Below are positions 33,662-45,384 of a stretch of DNA of 64,000 bases, one piece after another. The translations under genes and the position numbers were made by a program. The stretch lies in contig MU270092.1 of NCBI GenBank assembly GCA_021432635.1, positions 62,001 to 126,000 on the forward strand, read 5' to 3'. This stretch comes from Thozetella sp. PMI_491 (taxonomy: Eukaryota > Ascomycota > Sordariomycetes > Chaetosphaeriales > Chaetosphaeriaceae). The notes under the pieces are model-generated. The model ran no database searches. It was given only the letters and a program-made list of their open reading frames with translations, and was not told where the DNA came from. Position 1 is the first letter of the stretch. Every line of letters begins with the position of its first letter.

Positions 33662-34571
33662 ATGTCGAAACTCTCACCATCGCTGAAGGCGCTCGTCAAC
33701 GCGCCTTTTGCTCGGCCAGGGCCAGCTCCCGCCCCCACGCAGATCCGCCAGGTCTATCAGGATATAGCTCGCGAGGCGAAAGAGCGATCATTTGGGAGAC
33801 GCCCATGGCTGACTCTGTCGGTGCGTTCAGTCGACACGGCATCTCATCACAACTTTCTTGCCTAATCTGATTGACCTGCAGGCAGCAGCTACCTTCACGT
33901 TGAACTCGCCGGACTCGCTGCATGTGCTCCACCAAGTCGCGACGACTGCGCCCGCGACAGAGACACCTGTGGCCGCCGCCGAGTTCATTCGGGAGGTCGG
34001 CCTCAAGTGCATTAGCTTCAATGGCATCCCGCGCACCATCAATTGCCTAGGTGCCTTTCGCGCCGGTCTCCCCGCTGATGTCGCCGCGCAGCTCACGACG
34101 CATCCGACTCGGCAGATCACCGAAGCAAACTTGGGGCCTTCAAGCAAGCGAGGACGTGCGTTGTGGGATTCGGTTTACACACCGTTCGAGAATAAGTTGT
34201 ACGACAAGCTGGCCGAGTCCCATCCTGATCTACCGGTGCATATCTTGGGCAGCCACTACGGCCCATTGCTGTCGAACCCAGACGAACGGGGACGCCTGGC
34301 CACTGTCGGCCGCAGCTTGACTTCAATCCTTGCTATTGCCTGCCTGCGCTCCCAGACTGGAGTCGGCCCGCAAGTTCTTTCTCATGTTTTTGGCCTGCGC
34401 AAGGCTGTGGAACAAGGTGCCCACCAGGCAGAATTCGAGGCAGCTGAGGAAGTGGATGCCGTGGTCCGGCTGGCCAGTGAGGAAGGCAGCGAATGGATCC
34501 TAAATAGCCTGGATAGGATATCGGAAGCTATCGGGCCTAACTTTGCACAAGGGCGAGAGTCCAAGCTCTAA
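33662..34571 (+). CDS. AhpD-fold (carboxymuconolactone-decarboxylase-like) protein
   Basis: Exons 33662-33820 and 33882-34571 (61-bp intron, GTGCGT to CAG, phase 0) encode 282 aa. It is recognised as the fungal AhpD-like family by the helical core TPVAAAEFIREVGLKCISFN followed by GIPRTINCLGAFRAGLP. It continues with PHILGSHYGPLLSN-like and RSLTSILAIACLRSQTGVG segments. Members have no well-established function; relatives serve as peroxidase partners or decarboxylases. Two Cys (CISFNGIPRTINCLG) are nine residues apart, not a CxxC pair. No signal peptide is evident. The first 55 residues are basic and Ala/Pro-rich and might target mitochondria. The gene is tail to tail with the CoA-transferase, 159 bp apart. 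Confidence 0.75.
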
Positions 34572-34730
34572 AAATGGAGAAATTCTAGCATGGCGGAATG
34601 GGCCAACACGTCTTGCATCTACCGTCCATATATTTACACGTCTAGAGTTTTGTATATACTGCCAAGAAGACCAAGGTATAATTACAGCCATTGCTTTGTG
34701 CCCATGCAGCTATCTTCGGTTAAATATTGC

Positions 34731-36975
34731 TCACTCCATTGTCTTCAGGTCTTCCGCGATCGCGAACGTCGCATCCGTCTTTTGCCGGATCTCGTCAACC
34801 GATACGCCAGGTGCTGTTTCGGTAAGGGTCAAGGCGCCAAGGGCACGGTCGACTTGGAAGACACACTACACAATTCTATTAGAGCGAGATTGATAGAGAA
34901 AGAATATTCTGTACTCACTAGGTCCGTAATAATAGTGCTGACAACACGCGCGCCGGTGAGAGGAAGGCTGCAGTCCTGCACGATCTTGGAAGAGCCATCT
35001 TTGGCCACGTGCTCAGTGGCTACCACGATCTTGGTGTTGTCTGGATTTGAAACGAGGTCCATGGCGCCTCCCATGCCCTTGAAGACCTAAATGGAGTATA
35101 TCAGCAGGGAATATTTCACCGAATAGACGAAGGGTGCAGCGTACCTTTCCGGGAATCATATAATTGGCGAGATCTCCGGAAGCACTGACTTGCAATGCCT
35201 AATTCGAGAATTTTGTCAGTAACCTAGCAAAGCAAGACCTGGCAGCCAATGAATTCGGCGTAGGACACATACTCCTAAGATCGAGACATCGACATGACCG
35301 CCTCGGATCATTGCGAAGGACTCGGAGCTATCAAAAGTGGCAGCACCAGGAACCAGAGTCACCGTTTCCTTTCCAGCGTTCACGATATCACTGTTGCTTT
35401 TAGTTAGCGAGTGTCGGGCCTAATATCTAGCATGTGTCACTTACGGATCGACCTCCTCGGGTAAGGGATATGGGCCCTAATAGGCAGTTGTCAGTGAAAA
35501 GTCCTGTATGCCAAGGTATGAGAACCGCCTCACCATGCCCAGGATTCCGTTCTCGGACTGAATCCAGACCTGTTGTCCTTCCGGAAGGAAGGAGGGGGCG
35601 AGAGTTGGGATACCTGCATCGCCATTTCAATTAGCAACTTTCAAGGCGATTGTTCAGCCTTCAGGAGCGCTTTACCAACTCCAAGGTTCACATAATAGCC
35701 CGGCTTGAGCTCCTTCGCCGCCCGGCGTGCGATACGATCCCGCTTCTGTTGTGCAGGCGACGGAGGTTTAGCCTCGCCATTGGCATCGGATGCAGAGCGC
35801 GTCTTCAGGATTTCAATCTTGGTGTCCACGGTCGCCGGCACGATGCGGTCGACGTAGATGCCCGGGAGATCAACATCGTTGGGATCGATCGAGCCGACTT
35901 CGACAATGTTCTCAGCCTCCACGATGCTAAGAGTCGCGGCCTTGGCCATCATTGGCCCAAAGGACTTAGTCGTATACCTGACGGTCAATGTCAGCCGGAT
36001 GGGGTAGTCAGGACAAAGGAAAGGGGAGCGGCATAGGCGCACCGGAATACGCAGTTTCCTGCGGTGTCAGCTTTCCAGGCGCGAAGGATGGCTACGTCAC
36101 CCTTGAGCGCCGTCTCCATCAAAAAGGGCCTTCCATCAAAAACGCGCGTTTCGCGGGGCTTTCCGTGTTCAACAACGTTGCCTTGAGCATCGAAGCGGAC
36201 CGGGATAGCGCCTTCCTGCACCAACGTGTCTAGGGGTAAGGTATCAAACGTCAGGCGATGCCAAAATCACAAGAACGAAACGAATGTGCTGAGCAATACT
36301 CACTGCCGCCGGTGGGTGTGAAGAAAGCGGGAATGCCGCTGCCAGCCGCCCGAATGCGCTCCGCCAGCGTGCCTTGTGGGCATAGCTCGACAGCGATCTG
36401 GCCCGTCAGGTATTTCTTTTCCAAGGTCTTGTTGGCGCCGAGGTAAGACATGATGAGCTTCTCGACCTGGCCAGCCTCAACGAGAAGAGACAGCCCGCCC
36501 CGCCCCTCGGCTCCAGCATTGTTCGACACGGCGGTGAGGGAATGTAGGGAGTCCGCGCCCCTTTTACGGATCGCATCAATGAGGGTTTCTGGAAGCCAGG
36601 CCGTGTTAGCCGGGGCTGCGCGCACGCGCGGGAAGGCGCAGTCGAGACCCAAGACTCACCTGCAATACCGCACAGACCGAACCCAGAGCTGAGGATGATA
36701 GAGCCGCTCTTGAGGTCGGCCACGGCCTCGTCTGCGCTCTTGAACACCTTGGACGCCACGCGGTGCTTCGTCGGCGCAGCAGCCGAGCGGCGGAGCGCCG
36801 AGGATGAGAACGTCCGCCGGCTGGCACAAATGGTCTTGGCGCTCAGTCGCAGCATCGCGACGCCGCTCGTTGGTTGCCGCGACAGGACGAGGGGGCGGAT
36901 CGCCAAAGTTCTCGGGAGCATAACTGTAGTGGTGGCGGCCATGATGGGCGCCTTGGCTCTTGCAACACTCGCCAT
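34731..36975 (-). CDS. Succinyl-CoA:3-oxoacid CoA-transferase, mitochondrial
   Basis: Ten exons (36660-36975, 36304-36588, 36043-36229, 35676-35977, 35534-35613, 35445-35476, 35273-35390, 35145-35198, 34919-35086, 34731-34865) encode 558 aa; all introns are GT-AG. The enzyme moves CoA from succinyl-CoA to acetoacetate or a related 3-oxoacid. The first 50-60 residues are Arg/Ser/Ala-rich with few acids, a good mitochondrial presequence. The alpha half contains LCGIAGE and [15 protein letters not shown]. The beta half carries the catalytic Glu384 in [13 protein letters not shown], then [17 protein letters not shown] and [12 protein letters not shown]. The start could be 36975 or the in-frame ATG at 36942. 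A 3-oxoadipate substrate is possible for some relatives, but the sequence fits the SCOT class best. Confidence 0.95.
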
Positions 36976-37736
36976 GTCCACTGCGCTGCGTTGGCCGTGG
37001 TGTCGTTCAATTCAATGCCGAAGGGCTCAGGGAAGCTGGGTTTAGAGCGGACAAGGGGGTGCCTCTGCCTTGGAGAGAGGATAAATTTTATCTCCAAGCC
37101 CTCGCACTCATTACCTTCTTCACGGAGCCCACCTTGGAGCTCCGTAGTCGCCTCCCCCCCCCCCCCCCCCCGTGGTGGAGACTTGTTCTCGGTGGTTTCT
37201 TTGCAATCCGAGAGCCGAAACATGCCTCGGGGCCAGAAGTCTTACCGGGACCCATCCCACTAGAAGTCCAGCGCTTCAAGCCGCCAAGCTTGCTGTCAGA
37301 CGCTATCCTTAGCGTTCCCCCAGAGCGGCCCCGCATCCCGCTATGGCTACCGGGTTTGGACCCAGTGCACCCCATTCCACCCCATCCCCCCCATTGTATC
37401 CCCGGTGCCACCTGACCAAGTAGGCCTAGACCCTCTCCCTCCCCCCGCCTGGGGAAGCAGGATCGGGGTTGGGGTCGGCCGTTCCTCGCTGCCTTTGTGA
37501 CCTTTCTGACCTGGGGTTCCCCCGCTCGCTTTGGAACAGAGAGGCGGTCACTGGTGGAGGTGGAGAGGCGGAGGACGTGTGCTCGGATTTTTTTCTAAGC
37601 TGGCCTTCCATATCAAAGACAGGGTCGTGCGCCCGCGAGACAAGTACCTGAGCCCTCTCTTGTTCTCTTGCGACTCTTCGATTTTCCCTCCCTTCCCATC
37701 TTGCTACCACGTCGTTCAGAAAAACACCCGGGCAAA
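36976..37736. other. Divergent promoter region with poly-C tract
   Basis: 761 bp between the CoA-transferase start and the MFS gene start. It contains an uninterrupted run of 18 C at 37154-37171 and C-rich blocks around 37376-37392 and 37430-37448. The last 40 bases before the MFS start end in GGCAAAATGG, a favourable context. No other gene is seen. Confidence 0.55.
37154..37171. repeat. Homopolymer run of 18 C
   Basis: Eighteen consecutive cytosines, read directly. Length may vary between isolates or be a sequencing artefact. Confidence 0.85.
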
Positions 37737-39892
37737 ATGGCGCAAGGCACACCGATTCAGGAGAAGAGGTCCGAGGAGAACGTCGAGGCCGCGAAGGCCG
37801 AGCATGTCGACGTCTCCTACGACCACCATTTGACCCGGCGCGTCCTACTGAAGATGGACACGAGGTAATGTGCCATCCCGCCCTGCTCTTCTGCACGCAG
37901 CCGCCTGCTGACGCTGTCGCACCCAAGGATCCTCCCCGTCCTCGCCCTCCTCTTCCTATGCTCGTTCCTCGACCGTACCAATGTCGGGAACGCGAAGATC
38001 CTGGGCCTCGCTAAAGACCTCAACATAACCAACCTGCAGTATAACCAGGGCCTGGCCGTCTTCTATGCGACCTACATTGCCAGGTGCGTGCGCCGCAAAG
38101 ATCCCGTCCCGGCTGCATAAGCGGGATCAGCCTTGCTAACATCATGGCGCCTGCAGCGAACTTCCCAGCAATTTGGTTCTCAAGCGAATGTCCCCCAAAG
38201 TATGGCTGCCGCTCCTGACAGTCACTTGGGGTTTAATCAGTGAGCCGCCATCACCTCCCCAAAGCCCCCAACCCCCCGAGCCCCAAGCCCCAAGCCGCCA
38301 AGCCGCGCCTCCATAGCGGCCCCTACTGCTTAGTTGCTTGTCCCGACTGCTTGGCTGCCACCGCCGCCGCCATGCAGCCAACTACCCCCTGGTGCCCAAG
38401 ATTCCAAGAACTGTGGCTGACTAGCGTCGGCAATAGCCATGTGCCTGGGCTTTGTACGCAATTTTGGCAGCTTCTTTGCCGTTCGCGCCCTCTTGGGCCT
38501 CGCTGAGGGCGGTCTCCTCCCAGGCATGGTCCTGTACCTGTCGGGATTGTACACTCGGGCGGAGCTGGCGCTGCGCATCGGCATTTTCTATACTGCCGCA
38601 TCGCTCTCCGGCGCATTCGGCGGTAGGTGCATTTCCTCCTTGTCCAAAGCGATCGTCGCAGCTTATCCATCACTTTAGGTCTCCTCGCTCGCGGCCTCTC
38701 TGCCATCGGGCCAAGGGGCGGCCTGGAGGGTTGGCGATGGATCTTCATCATCGAGGGATTGATCGTAAGCAAAGCCCTGGACTTCCGGTGGTGTATCGGT
38801 GCTGACTGGGCTTGGCGCCCAAGACCATTGTAGCTGGAGTCATTGCCTTCACATTACTTCCTAGCAACATCACAACGGCTTCCTATCTAACCCCAGAGGA
38901 GAAGGAGTTCGCTGTAAGGCGTCTCGAGGGCCATGTCGGTGTTACATCGGAGCGATTCAAGTAAGACCTTCTCCTGCATCTCGCTCTGCTGAAGTCTAAC
39001 GCCGATATTCTAGCCCTGTGCTCGAGCGCGAGGAGCGGTTCAAGTGGAGCGAGGTCGCCCGAGGCATTCTGAACCTGCAAGTCTGGCTGAGCTCCACCGC
39101 GTACTTTGCCATCTTGTCGGGTCTCTACTCGTTTGGTCTCTTCGTATGTCGCCTTTTCGCGATCTTCCTGTCCTACCTTGCCGAGAGATTCGTAATGCTA
39201 ACGCCCTGAAAGCTCCCCACTATCATCAACAACATGAACATCACGTCGGATGCCAATCAGACACAACTGTGGTCCGTTATCCCATATGCCGTGGCCACCC
39301 CCGTCACTGTCCTCGTCGCTTTCATCTCCGACCGTGTCAAGCTGAGGGGAGTCGTCATGCTCTGCACGCTGCCCATCGCCATCATTGGATATGCGGTCAT
39401 CGCCAATGTCGCCTCCGCCCAGGTCAGGTTCGCCATGACGTGTCTCATGGCGATCGGCATGTACAGCAGCGTGCCTCCCGTTCTGGTCTGGAACTCAAAC
39501 AACTCAGCTGGTCATTACAAGAGAGCGACCACCTCGGCCCTCCAGCTGGCGATTGCCAACTGCGGAGGCTTTGTAGCGAGTACGTACCTGTCCCCAAACC
39601 TCACTTTTACACGGCAGCCATTGACCCTTTGTATTAGCGTTCGTCTATCCCGACGTAGATGGCCCTCTGTTCCACCGCGGCCACACAATCATTCTCGGGC
39701 TGCTGGTATTCTCCTGGTTTGCGTATGTACCTCTCCTCCAGTACTCTTTAACACGGTTGGCTAACCTAGAGTAGAATCCTGGCCAATGTCTTGTACTGCA
39801 TGAAGATCAACAAGGACAAGAAGGCCGGCAAGTACGACCAGTTTGAGGGGAGTTGCGACGACCGAGACCCTGCGTTCCTCATGGTGCTTTGA
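37737..39892 (+). CDS. MFS transporter, allantoate permease (Dal5)-like anion:cation symporter family
   Basis: Ten exons (37737-37864, 37928-38083, 38157-38239, 38437-38622, 38679-38764, 38824-38960, 39014-39143, 39213-39579, 39638-39722, 39775-39892) encode 491 aa. All introns are GT-AG, and the longest is 197 bp. Family landmarks are the first helix with DRTNVGNAKI (about residues 63-72), YIASELPSNLVLKRM, RALLGLAEGGLLPG, GWRWIFIIEG and the C-terminal half AMTCLMAIGMYSSVPPVLVW. About 12 membrane helices are expected. Dal5-type carriers move allantoate, ureidosuccinate, dipeptides or organic acids; this substrate is unknown. The many introns contrast with the second MFS gene at 55.2 kb, which has only one. 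The C-terminal tail is short, with charged residues (KINKDKKAGKYDQFEG). Confidence 0.87.
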
Positions 39893-41626
39893 ACCAACCA
39901 CGGCCGCATTGATCTTAGTACGGATTTCTACGATATAAAATGGCGCGGGAAGTTACCGTATCGTCTTAGATGGATATATACCCTAGATTGTGCCGAGCAG
40001 GGCCAATCCGACTTGGGTAAACTGGATACGGAGGTTGCAGTCGACGTTGCGCCTCCAACGACTCTCATGACTTACCTAGTCTGCGATCAGATAGTCTTTA
40101 ATGACATTCACTAGTTTGCTTGCCGGGTTACACATTTCGTATGAGTCTATTTCAATATTGAAAACACGAGCTACACGCGCTGCGGTGAGCGCCGACGTGT
40201 TAGCCCTTACGTTCAGTGGCCATACGACGCCTAGCTATCTCTCTAGTTCTCTCCTGCATTGCCTCCCTCGGACGGCGACTTGATTGGGTCATAGCCTTCC
40301 GGCATGCGAAAATACTCGGCGCCTATACCGGTTTGAGGGTCATCAATTACGAAGAGAGGTGTTGCGTACGGATTGTATGAGGAATCGCCATCTTGTCCGG
40401 GCATCGTGGAAAGTTTGCTGCTAATAGGCGTCGATAACTTTTGAGAGCAGAACAGCTTGGATAGTTACGTGTGTCTTAAAGCTCCTTTCCACCCCTAGAT
40501 CTGTTGACGATATCATATATGCGTTCTCCGAGACCCCAGGATAAAGAGCTTAGGTAGAGAGAAGGAACCAAATAGCCCCTTTGTCAAGTCGATCATCTAG
40601 AGACATTCAAACCAAGCTACATTCCTCTATGACAAAGACGGTAGGCAATGGAGTGCATAAAGGAGTCTCTAACAGGAGGTTAAGGTTAATTGATGTGGTT
40701 CTTAGATGTGCAGTACGGATTAACCGGGGAACGGCGTCCTCGGATTTCCGCTCTAGCTCCTCAGGGGATGCTGTTGTTACAAACTTTGCGCCCGCATTGA
40801 GGATCATTTTGGAAGGCTTGAGTTTGCAAGAAGTCAATAGTGGCCGCCTTTCCCCGATCGTGTTTGTGCTCGCCAATCTATCCTCTCGGCATGTCTTTGC
40901 CGACGATAGATCGGCACAAAGCCTACAAAGTCTATAGACGCCGTAACCAGTTAAGCGTTAGGTCGTGGATACCGAAGACTATGGTTCCTTGTATACACGC
41001 TAGAAAATTAGCAACTATAGAGACTAGGTAGACAGTAGTTGATGATTTGCCCACGTTGATGGACCTGCTTGCTCGTGTTCGGGCCCTGTCAGCGTGCTAC
41101 GGAGTTGGCGATGGCGATCGTGCTGCAAGCTACCTCAGGGGTTGTGGCGAATCGTTGGGTTTATTAAGGCTATGCACCTCGGCTCTCATATTTCGGGCTA
41201 GGCCTATGGCCGTACGGGGAAAGGAATGGCTGAAACTGCGAGTTTTCTATCTTTACCCTCGGCCCTGGCCGGGCGATTGGTCGATATGGGCAAGGGGCCC
41301 ATGGCCCCCAAATGTAGAGCTGCAGCGAGAGATAGCACTGCCCCATACCACGCCGTACTTCACCCAATCCTTTTATACAACACCCCCGTTATTCTCTTCA
41401 GCTAGTACTAAATCTCCATCAGCAGGGGAGAACGAGAGGCTATAGTGTAGCTGCACTACGACTTAAACCAGGATGAGATCATCGCCTAGGTTGGGGGCAT
41501 AATGGACCTCCTGCGAACGAACGCAGGTACAAAAGGCCCAAGGCTTGGTGCAAGGCATATTATTTCCATGTTACGAGCCTCTCCTAGCCTCCGGAACAAT
41601 ATATCCAATGCACAGAGCCGTACAAA
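39893..41626. other. 1.7 kb gene-free stretch, partly TA-rich
   Basis: The part from about 39950 to 41040 is rich in TA steps and stops, and probably degenerate. A minus-strand 89-codon frame at 40607-40876 is the best reading stretch but has no recognised motif. I annotate no gene. Confidence 0.4.
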
Positions 41627-44192
41627 ATGGATGCCCCTAGCCCTCATCTTCCGTCGAATATCTCAACATTGGACAGGACTTTGCCTCCGATGCTACTGTA
41701 TGAGAGCAGAACAAACAGCGAGCCCGGCAGCTCGATGTCCCTAAGCCTCCGGAAAGGGGACCAAGACTGCGAAAGCAGCGGCGCCCAAAAGGGAGCAGAG
41801 CCCGAGACTGATGAAGTAGACCACTTCATCCCTCTGCCCCCAGCCGAGGGTGTGCCTGAGGAGAAGCATCCCCTCACAGTCCGAGCCGTTGCCCTGGGCT
41901 GCCTTTTGGGATCACTCGTAAATGCAGCCGATGTGTATACCGGTTAGCTCATCTGTCTGAAGCGCTGCGAGCCCTCGAGATCAGAACAGCTGACCACTTC
42001 CCAGGCCTCAAGTCGGGTATCACGTCCGGAGCTGAGGTCTTCGGGGCCATCATGGGCTATGGGCTTCTGCAAGTGATGACCAAGATCTTCGCAAGCGTCC
42101 CCGCGGTCGGCCGGCCGTTTGGGCCTAAGGAGAACGGCCTCGTCCAGGCTGCGGCCAGAGGCGCGGCGGGATCGGCGCTGATCTTCACATCAATTGTACC
42201 AGCCATGTACAAGATTGGCATACTGTCGAACCCGTCTGGGGACTTCCTCAAGCTGGCCTTGCTGGTTCTGGCCTGCACCTCTTTTGGCCTGTTCTCCGCC
42301 GCGCCGCTGCGGCGGTTCTTCATCGTCGACCATGCCAGAGCCTTGAACCTAAGATTCCCGACAGGTCGGTTGCGCCGCGCTCACCTGCTACTCTGCACTC
42401 CCTCAGCTATATACTGACCAGCCATTCTGCAGCGGAGGCAACAGCTGTGATGATCAGGTCCATGAACGAAGCTGGACACGGCGCTCTGATGGCTGCAAAG
42501 CGCTTCAGAGCTATGATTTACGCCCTCTGCGCCTGCTTCGTGCACAAAGTCGTGTCATCATATGCCATTGGGATTCTTTACGACGTATGTAACCCCCACC
42601 CCCCTTTCCTTTGAAAGGCCGATCTGTCTATACATACGCCCACCTTACTCAATTTGCCTAACACACACGGTAGTGGCACATCTGGACGTGGATCTACATC
42701 TGGGGCAACTACAGCAACTCGGCCATCGACATCGAGAACTGGGGCTGGATCATCGAGCTCAGCCCCAGCCTATTCGGCATCGGCATGCTGGTGGGCATGA
42801 ACATCGGCGCTTCGATCTTCATAGGGTCGCTGCTCAGCTGGGCTGTCATCGGACCGATTCTCATCCATCTCGGCCTCTGCGTAGGGAACCCAGTTGCGGC
42901 CGGCGCAGGACCCCAGTGGAGAAGCTATATCACCTTTTCATCTCTCGGTTCCGGCCTGCCCACGGAGCCCAACTATGTACCGTCGCCCTATATGTGGATC
43001 ATCTGGCCGGCCCTCGCCATTCTCCTCGTTTCGTCCATCACGGAACTGCTGCTTCATTCCTCCACGTTTTACAGAGGCATCAAGGCCGCCTCTGCAGTCG
43101 CATATGGCCGTATCGTGCGTCTGTTCCACCATGATGGGCTCGAGAAGCAACGCCACCCTGAGGGCAAAAGCCACGGGCAAGTCTCGGCGTTGGTTTGGGG
43201 CACTGGGCTGATACTCACGACGGCGGTCATATGCCTGATAGTCCGGTTCCAGTGGGATATCAATCCCGGGCTCGTCGTCCTCGGCCTGGCCCTCTCGGTG
43301 CTCTTGTCCTTCATCAAGTAAGCAAAGTTGTAACACCCCCTAGCTACAGCTCAATGCTAATATCTCTCGCAGCATCTACGGAACGGGAGTGACTAGCATC
43401 TCGACATCCGGTGCCACCCAGTCCATCATCATGTTTGCCGCTACTGCAATCGTCCGCGCACAAAACACACCTTTGACGGCCGCGGTCACCCTCATCCAGG
43501 TTACATCCGCGATGACGACGGGAGCTGCCGATGTTTCCACCAACCTCATTGGCGACTTCCGTCTAGGATTTCTACTAGATACGCCGCCTAACGCTCAATT
43601 CTGGGCACAGGCCATCGGCACCTTGTGCTCCGGGCTTGTGGCGCCGGCTATCTTTCTCGTCTTTGCGAATGCGTACCCCTGCATCATTGAGACCATGCGG
43701 GCCGAGGCCGAGGCGGCGGTCAATGGTGCTGGATCATGTCCCTTTCCTGTCCCAAGTGCGCAAATGTCCAGCATTCTCGTGCCCGCCCTTCTCGCCAATG
43801 GCAGCGGGGTTCTCCCGATGCCTACCAGCAGTGCCTGGTTCGCCCTGGCATCCGCCATCGTGGTCATCATCGAACTAGTGGCCTCCAAGCTGTGGCTTGC
43901 CGGAAAGCTTAAGCGGATGCAGAAGTGGAGGCCGAGCTGGTTCGGGGTGGGCATTGGGATGATCATACCCCAATCGAGGCTTACGGTGGCCATCATGTTC
44001 GGAGCAACGTTTGCTTACATCTGGCGAAAGCACCGGCCGAGCGGCTATTCGATATATTGCCTTGCCGTAGCTGCTGGCATGATTGCTGGGGAAGGCCTTG
44101 GGGGCCTCTTCACTGCAGTTCTTCAGGTGGCTGGCGTCGGGGGAGACAAGTATGGCACGGCGGTAGGCTGTCCAGCTGGTGTTTGTATGTGA
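41627..44192 (+). CDS. Oligopeptide transporter (OPT superfamily)
   Basis: Exons 41627-41942, 42005-42364, 42433-42584, 42674-43317 and 43373-44192 encode 763 aa. The start at 41627 has AAAATGG context. The N-terminal 80 residues are cytosolic and acidic. They are followed by the first helix (TVRAVALGCLLGSLVNAADVYTGLKSG, split by an intron with donor GTTAGC). About 14-16 membrane helices are expected. OPT landmarks include WIYIWGNYSNSAID, the FVHKVVSSYAIGILYD helix and the repeated Gly/Ala-rich helix TSISTSGATQSIIMF. OPT proteins import tetra- and pentapeptides, glutathione or metal chelates with protons. It resembles the fungal group that is closer to plant YSL-like OPTs, based on the AVALGCLLGSLVNAADVYTG start. 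The direction of transport and the substrate are not determinable here. Confidence 0.9.
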
Positions 44193-44693
44193 TTTGGAGT
44201 TGAGTCAAGTTGAGGCATCATTCGGTATTTGCTCTAGGCGGTTGGTCTACGCCGCCGCCACCGGCTAACTAGGCGTTGTGAGGTGGCATCCGTGGCGTTC
44301 TTAGATAGATTTGCATATACCCCTTGACACCTACGAATATACTCTTGGAACTCCTGGTTCGGTTCTAGCATTCTCATACATCACTGGAAACTCAGGAGGT
44401 GTCGTGATATCAAGCCATCAAGGCACAGTTGGTACTAGCTAAAAGGCCGATATTTGACCATTCGTGACTTCATGTCTCGTGAAAATGCAACGTGCGTTCA
44501 TCCCTACCCGTGAATACCCGCCAAACAAGATCAGATTCCTTGCCCTAACACCACAACGTACAGGGAAGGACAAGATCCTTCAACGTCCAAACTCCGAAGA
44601 TGGAGTCAAATGAATCCGCAATGCACACGCCTCAGCCTACATATGCTGCTCGACACTGTCGCCCCTGCTTGGAACACGCCCTTGTAGGTGCAT
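44193..44693. other. Convergent intergenic, nothing seen
   Basis: 501 bp between the OPT 3' end and the MARVEL gene 3' end. No repeat or RNA gene recognised. Confidence 0.4.
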
Positions 44694-45384
44694 TTACACA
44701 TAGACACGATGGTGGGACCGCGAGCTCCGGCGGGAGCCGCTGTGGCTATGGCGGCGGTGGTGGTGGTGGCCGCGCGAGCCGGACCGGTAGCGGGTCTCGC
44801 GGTAGTACGTCTTTGACTCGGGGGCGCGATCGGCATGGAACCATGCGAGGACGGCAGTAATGAAGAAGAAGATACAGTTCATGATGCCAAAGGCGAAGCA
44901 GGCCTTCAACATGCCGCACGTCTTATCGACCGACACGTCGAAGCCATTGACGCTGGCATAGCCTAAGGGGCCGAAGATGATGTCGAGCGACCCGCCGCGA
45001 TCGATGTGAACGCAGTCGGCATTGGCAATGAAGCGGAGGTAGTACACACCGGCGATGAAAGCACCGACAAAACCCAGATCGATGATGGAGACGAACTGGG
45101 CATTCGTGCTGCTGCGGTGGTAGCTGAACAAGGTGAAGATGGCCCAGGCGAGCGCGAGTACCGAGACGATGAAGAGGATCAGGACGTAGTTGGGGGTGAG
45201 CACGTTGTTCTGGACGCAGGCATTGACGAAGTACGCCAGCATACCCATCGTCGGGATCTGGAGCAAGCGCACGCGGTCAGCATTTTCCTCGTCGCTCTCT
45301 CCACTTCTCGATTGGCGCAACGAAACTTACCAGCGTGATGATCTCGGCGATGCGCCAAAAGATAAAGAAGACTGCGAAAAGCAT
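44694..45384 (-). CDS. MARVEL-type four-helix membrane protein
   Basis: Exons 45331-45384 and 44694-45257 (73-bp intron, GTAAGT to CAG) encode 205 aa. The first exon supplies MLFAVFFIFWRIAEIITL, and the splice continues IPTMGMLAYFVNACVQNN. Four hydrophobic helices are visible: about 1-30, 45-65 (VLILFIVSVLALAWAIFTLF), 78-97 (IIDLGFVGAFIAGVYYLRFI) and 137-160 (ACFAFGIMNCIFFFITAVLAWF). Cysteines in the second loop (NADCVH, VDKTCG) may pair. This layout matches fungal MARVEL proteins, which organise plasma-membrane domains or membrane traffic. The C-terminal 30 residues are unusually rich in His, Arg and Ser (SGSRGHHHHRRHSHSGSRR). No function is assigned beyond the fold. Confidence 0.8.

Noticed and set aside
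37154-37448. C-rich promoter blocks as an i-motif/G-quadruplex control element
   Set aside because: The 18-C run could form such structures, but nothing else supports function, and homopolymers also arise by slippage or sequencing error.
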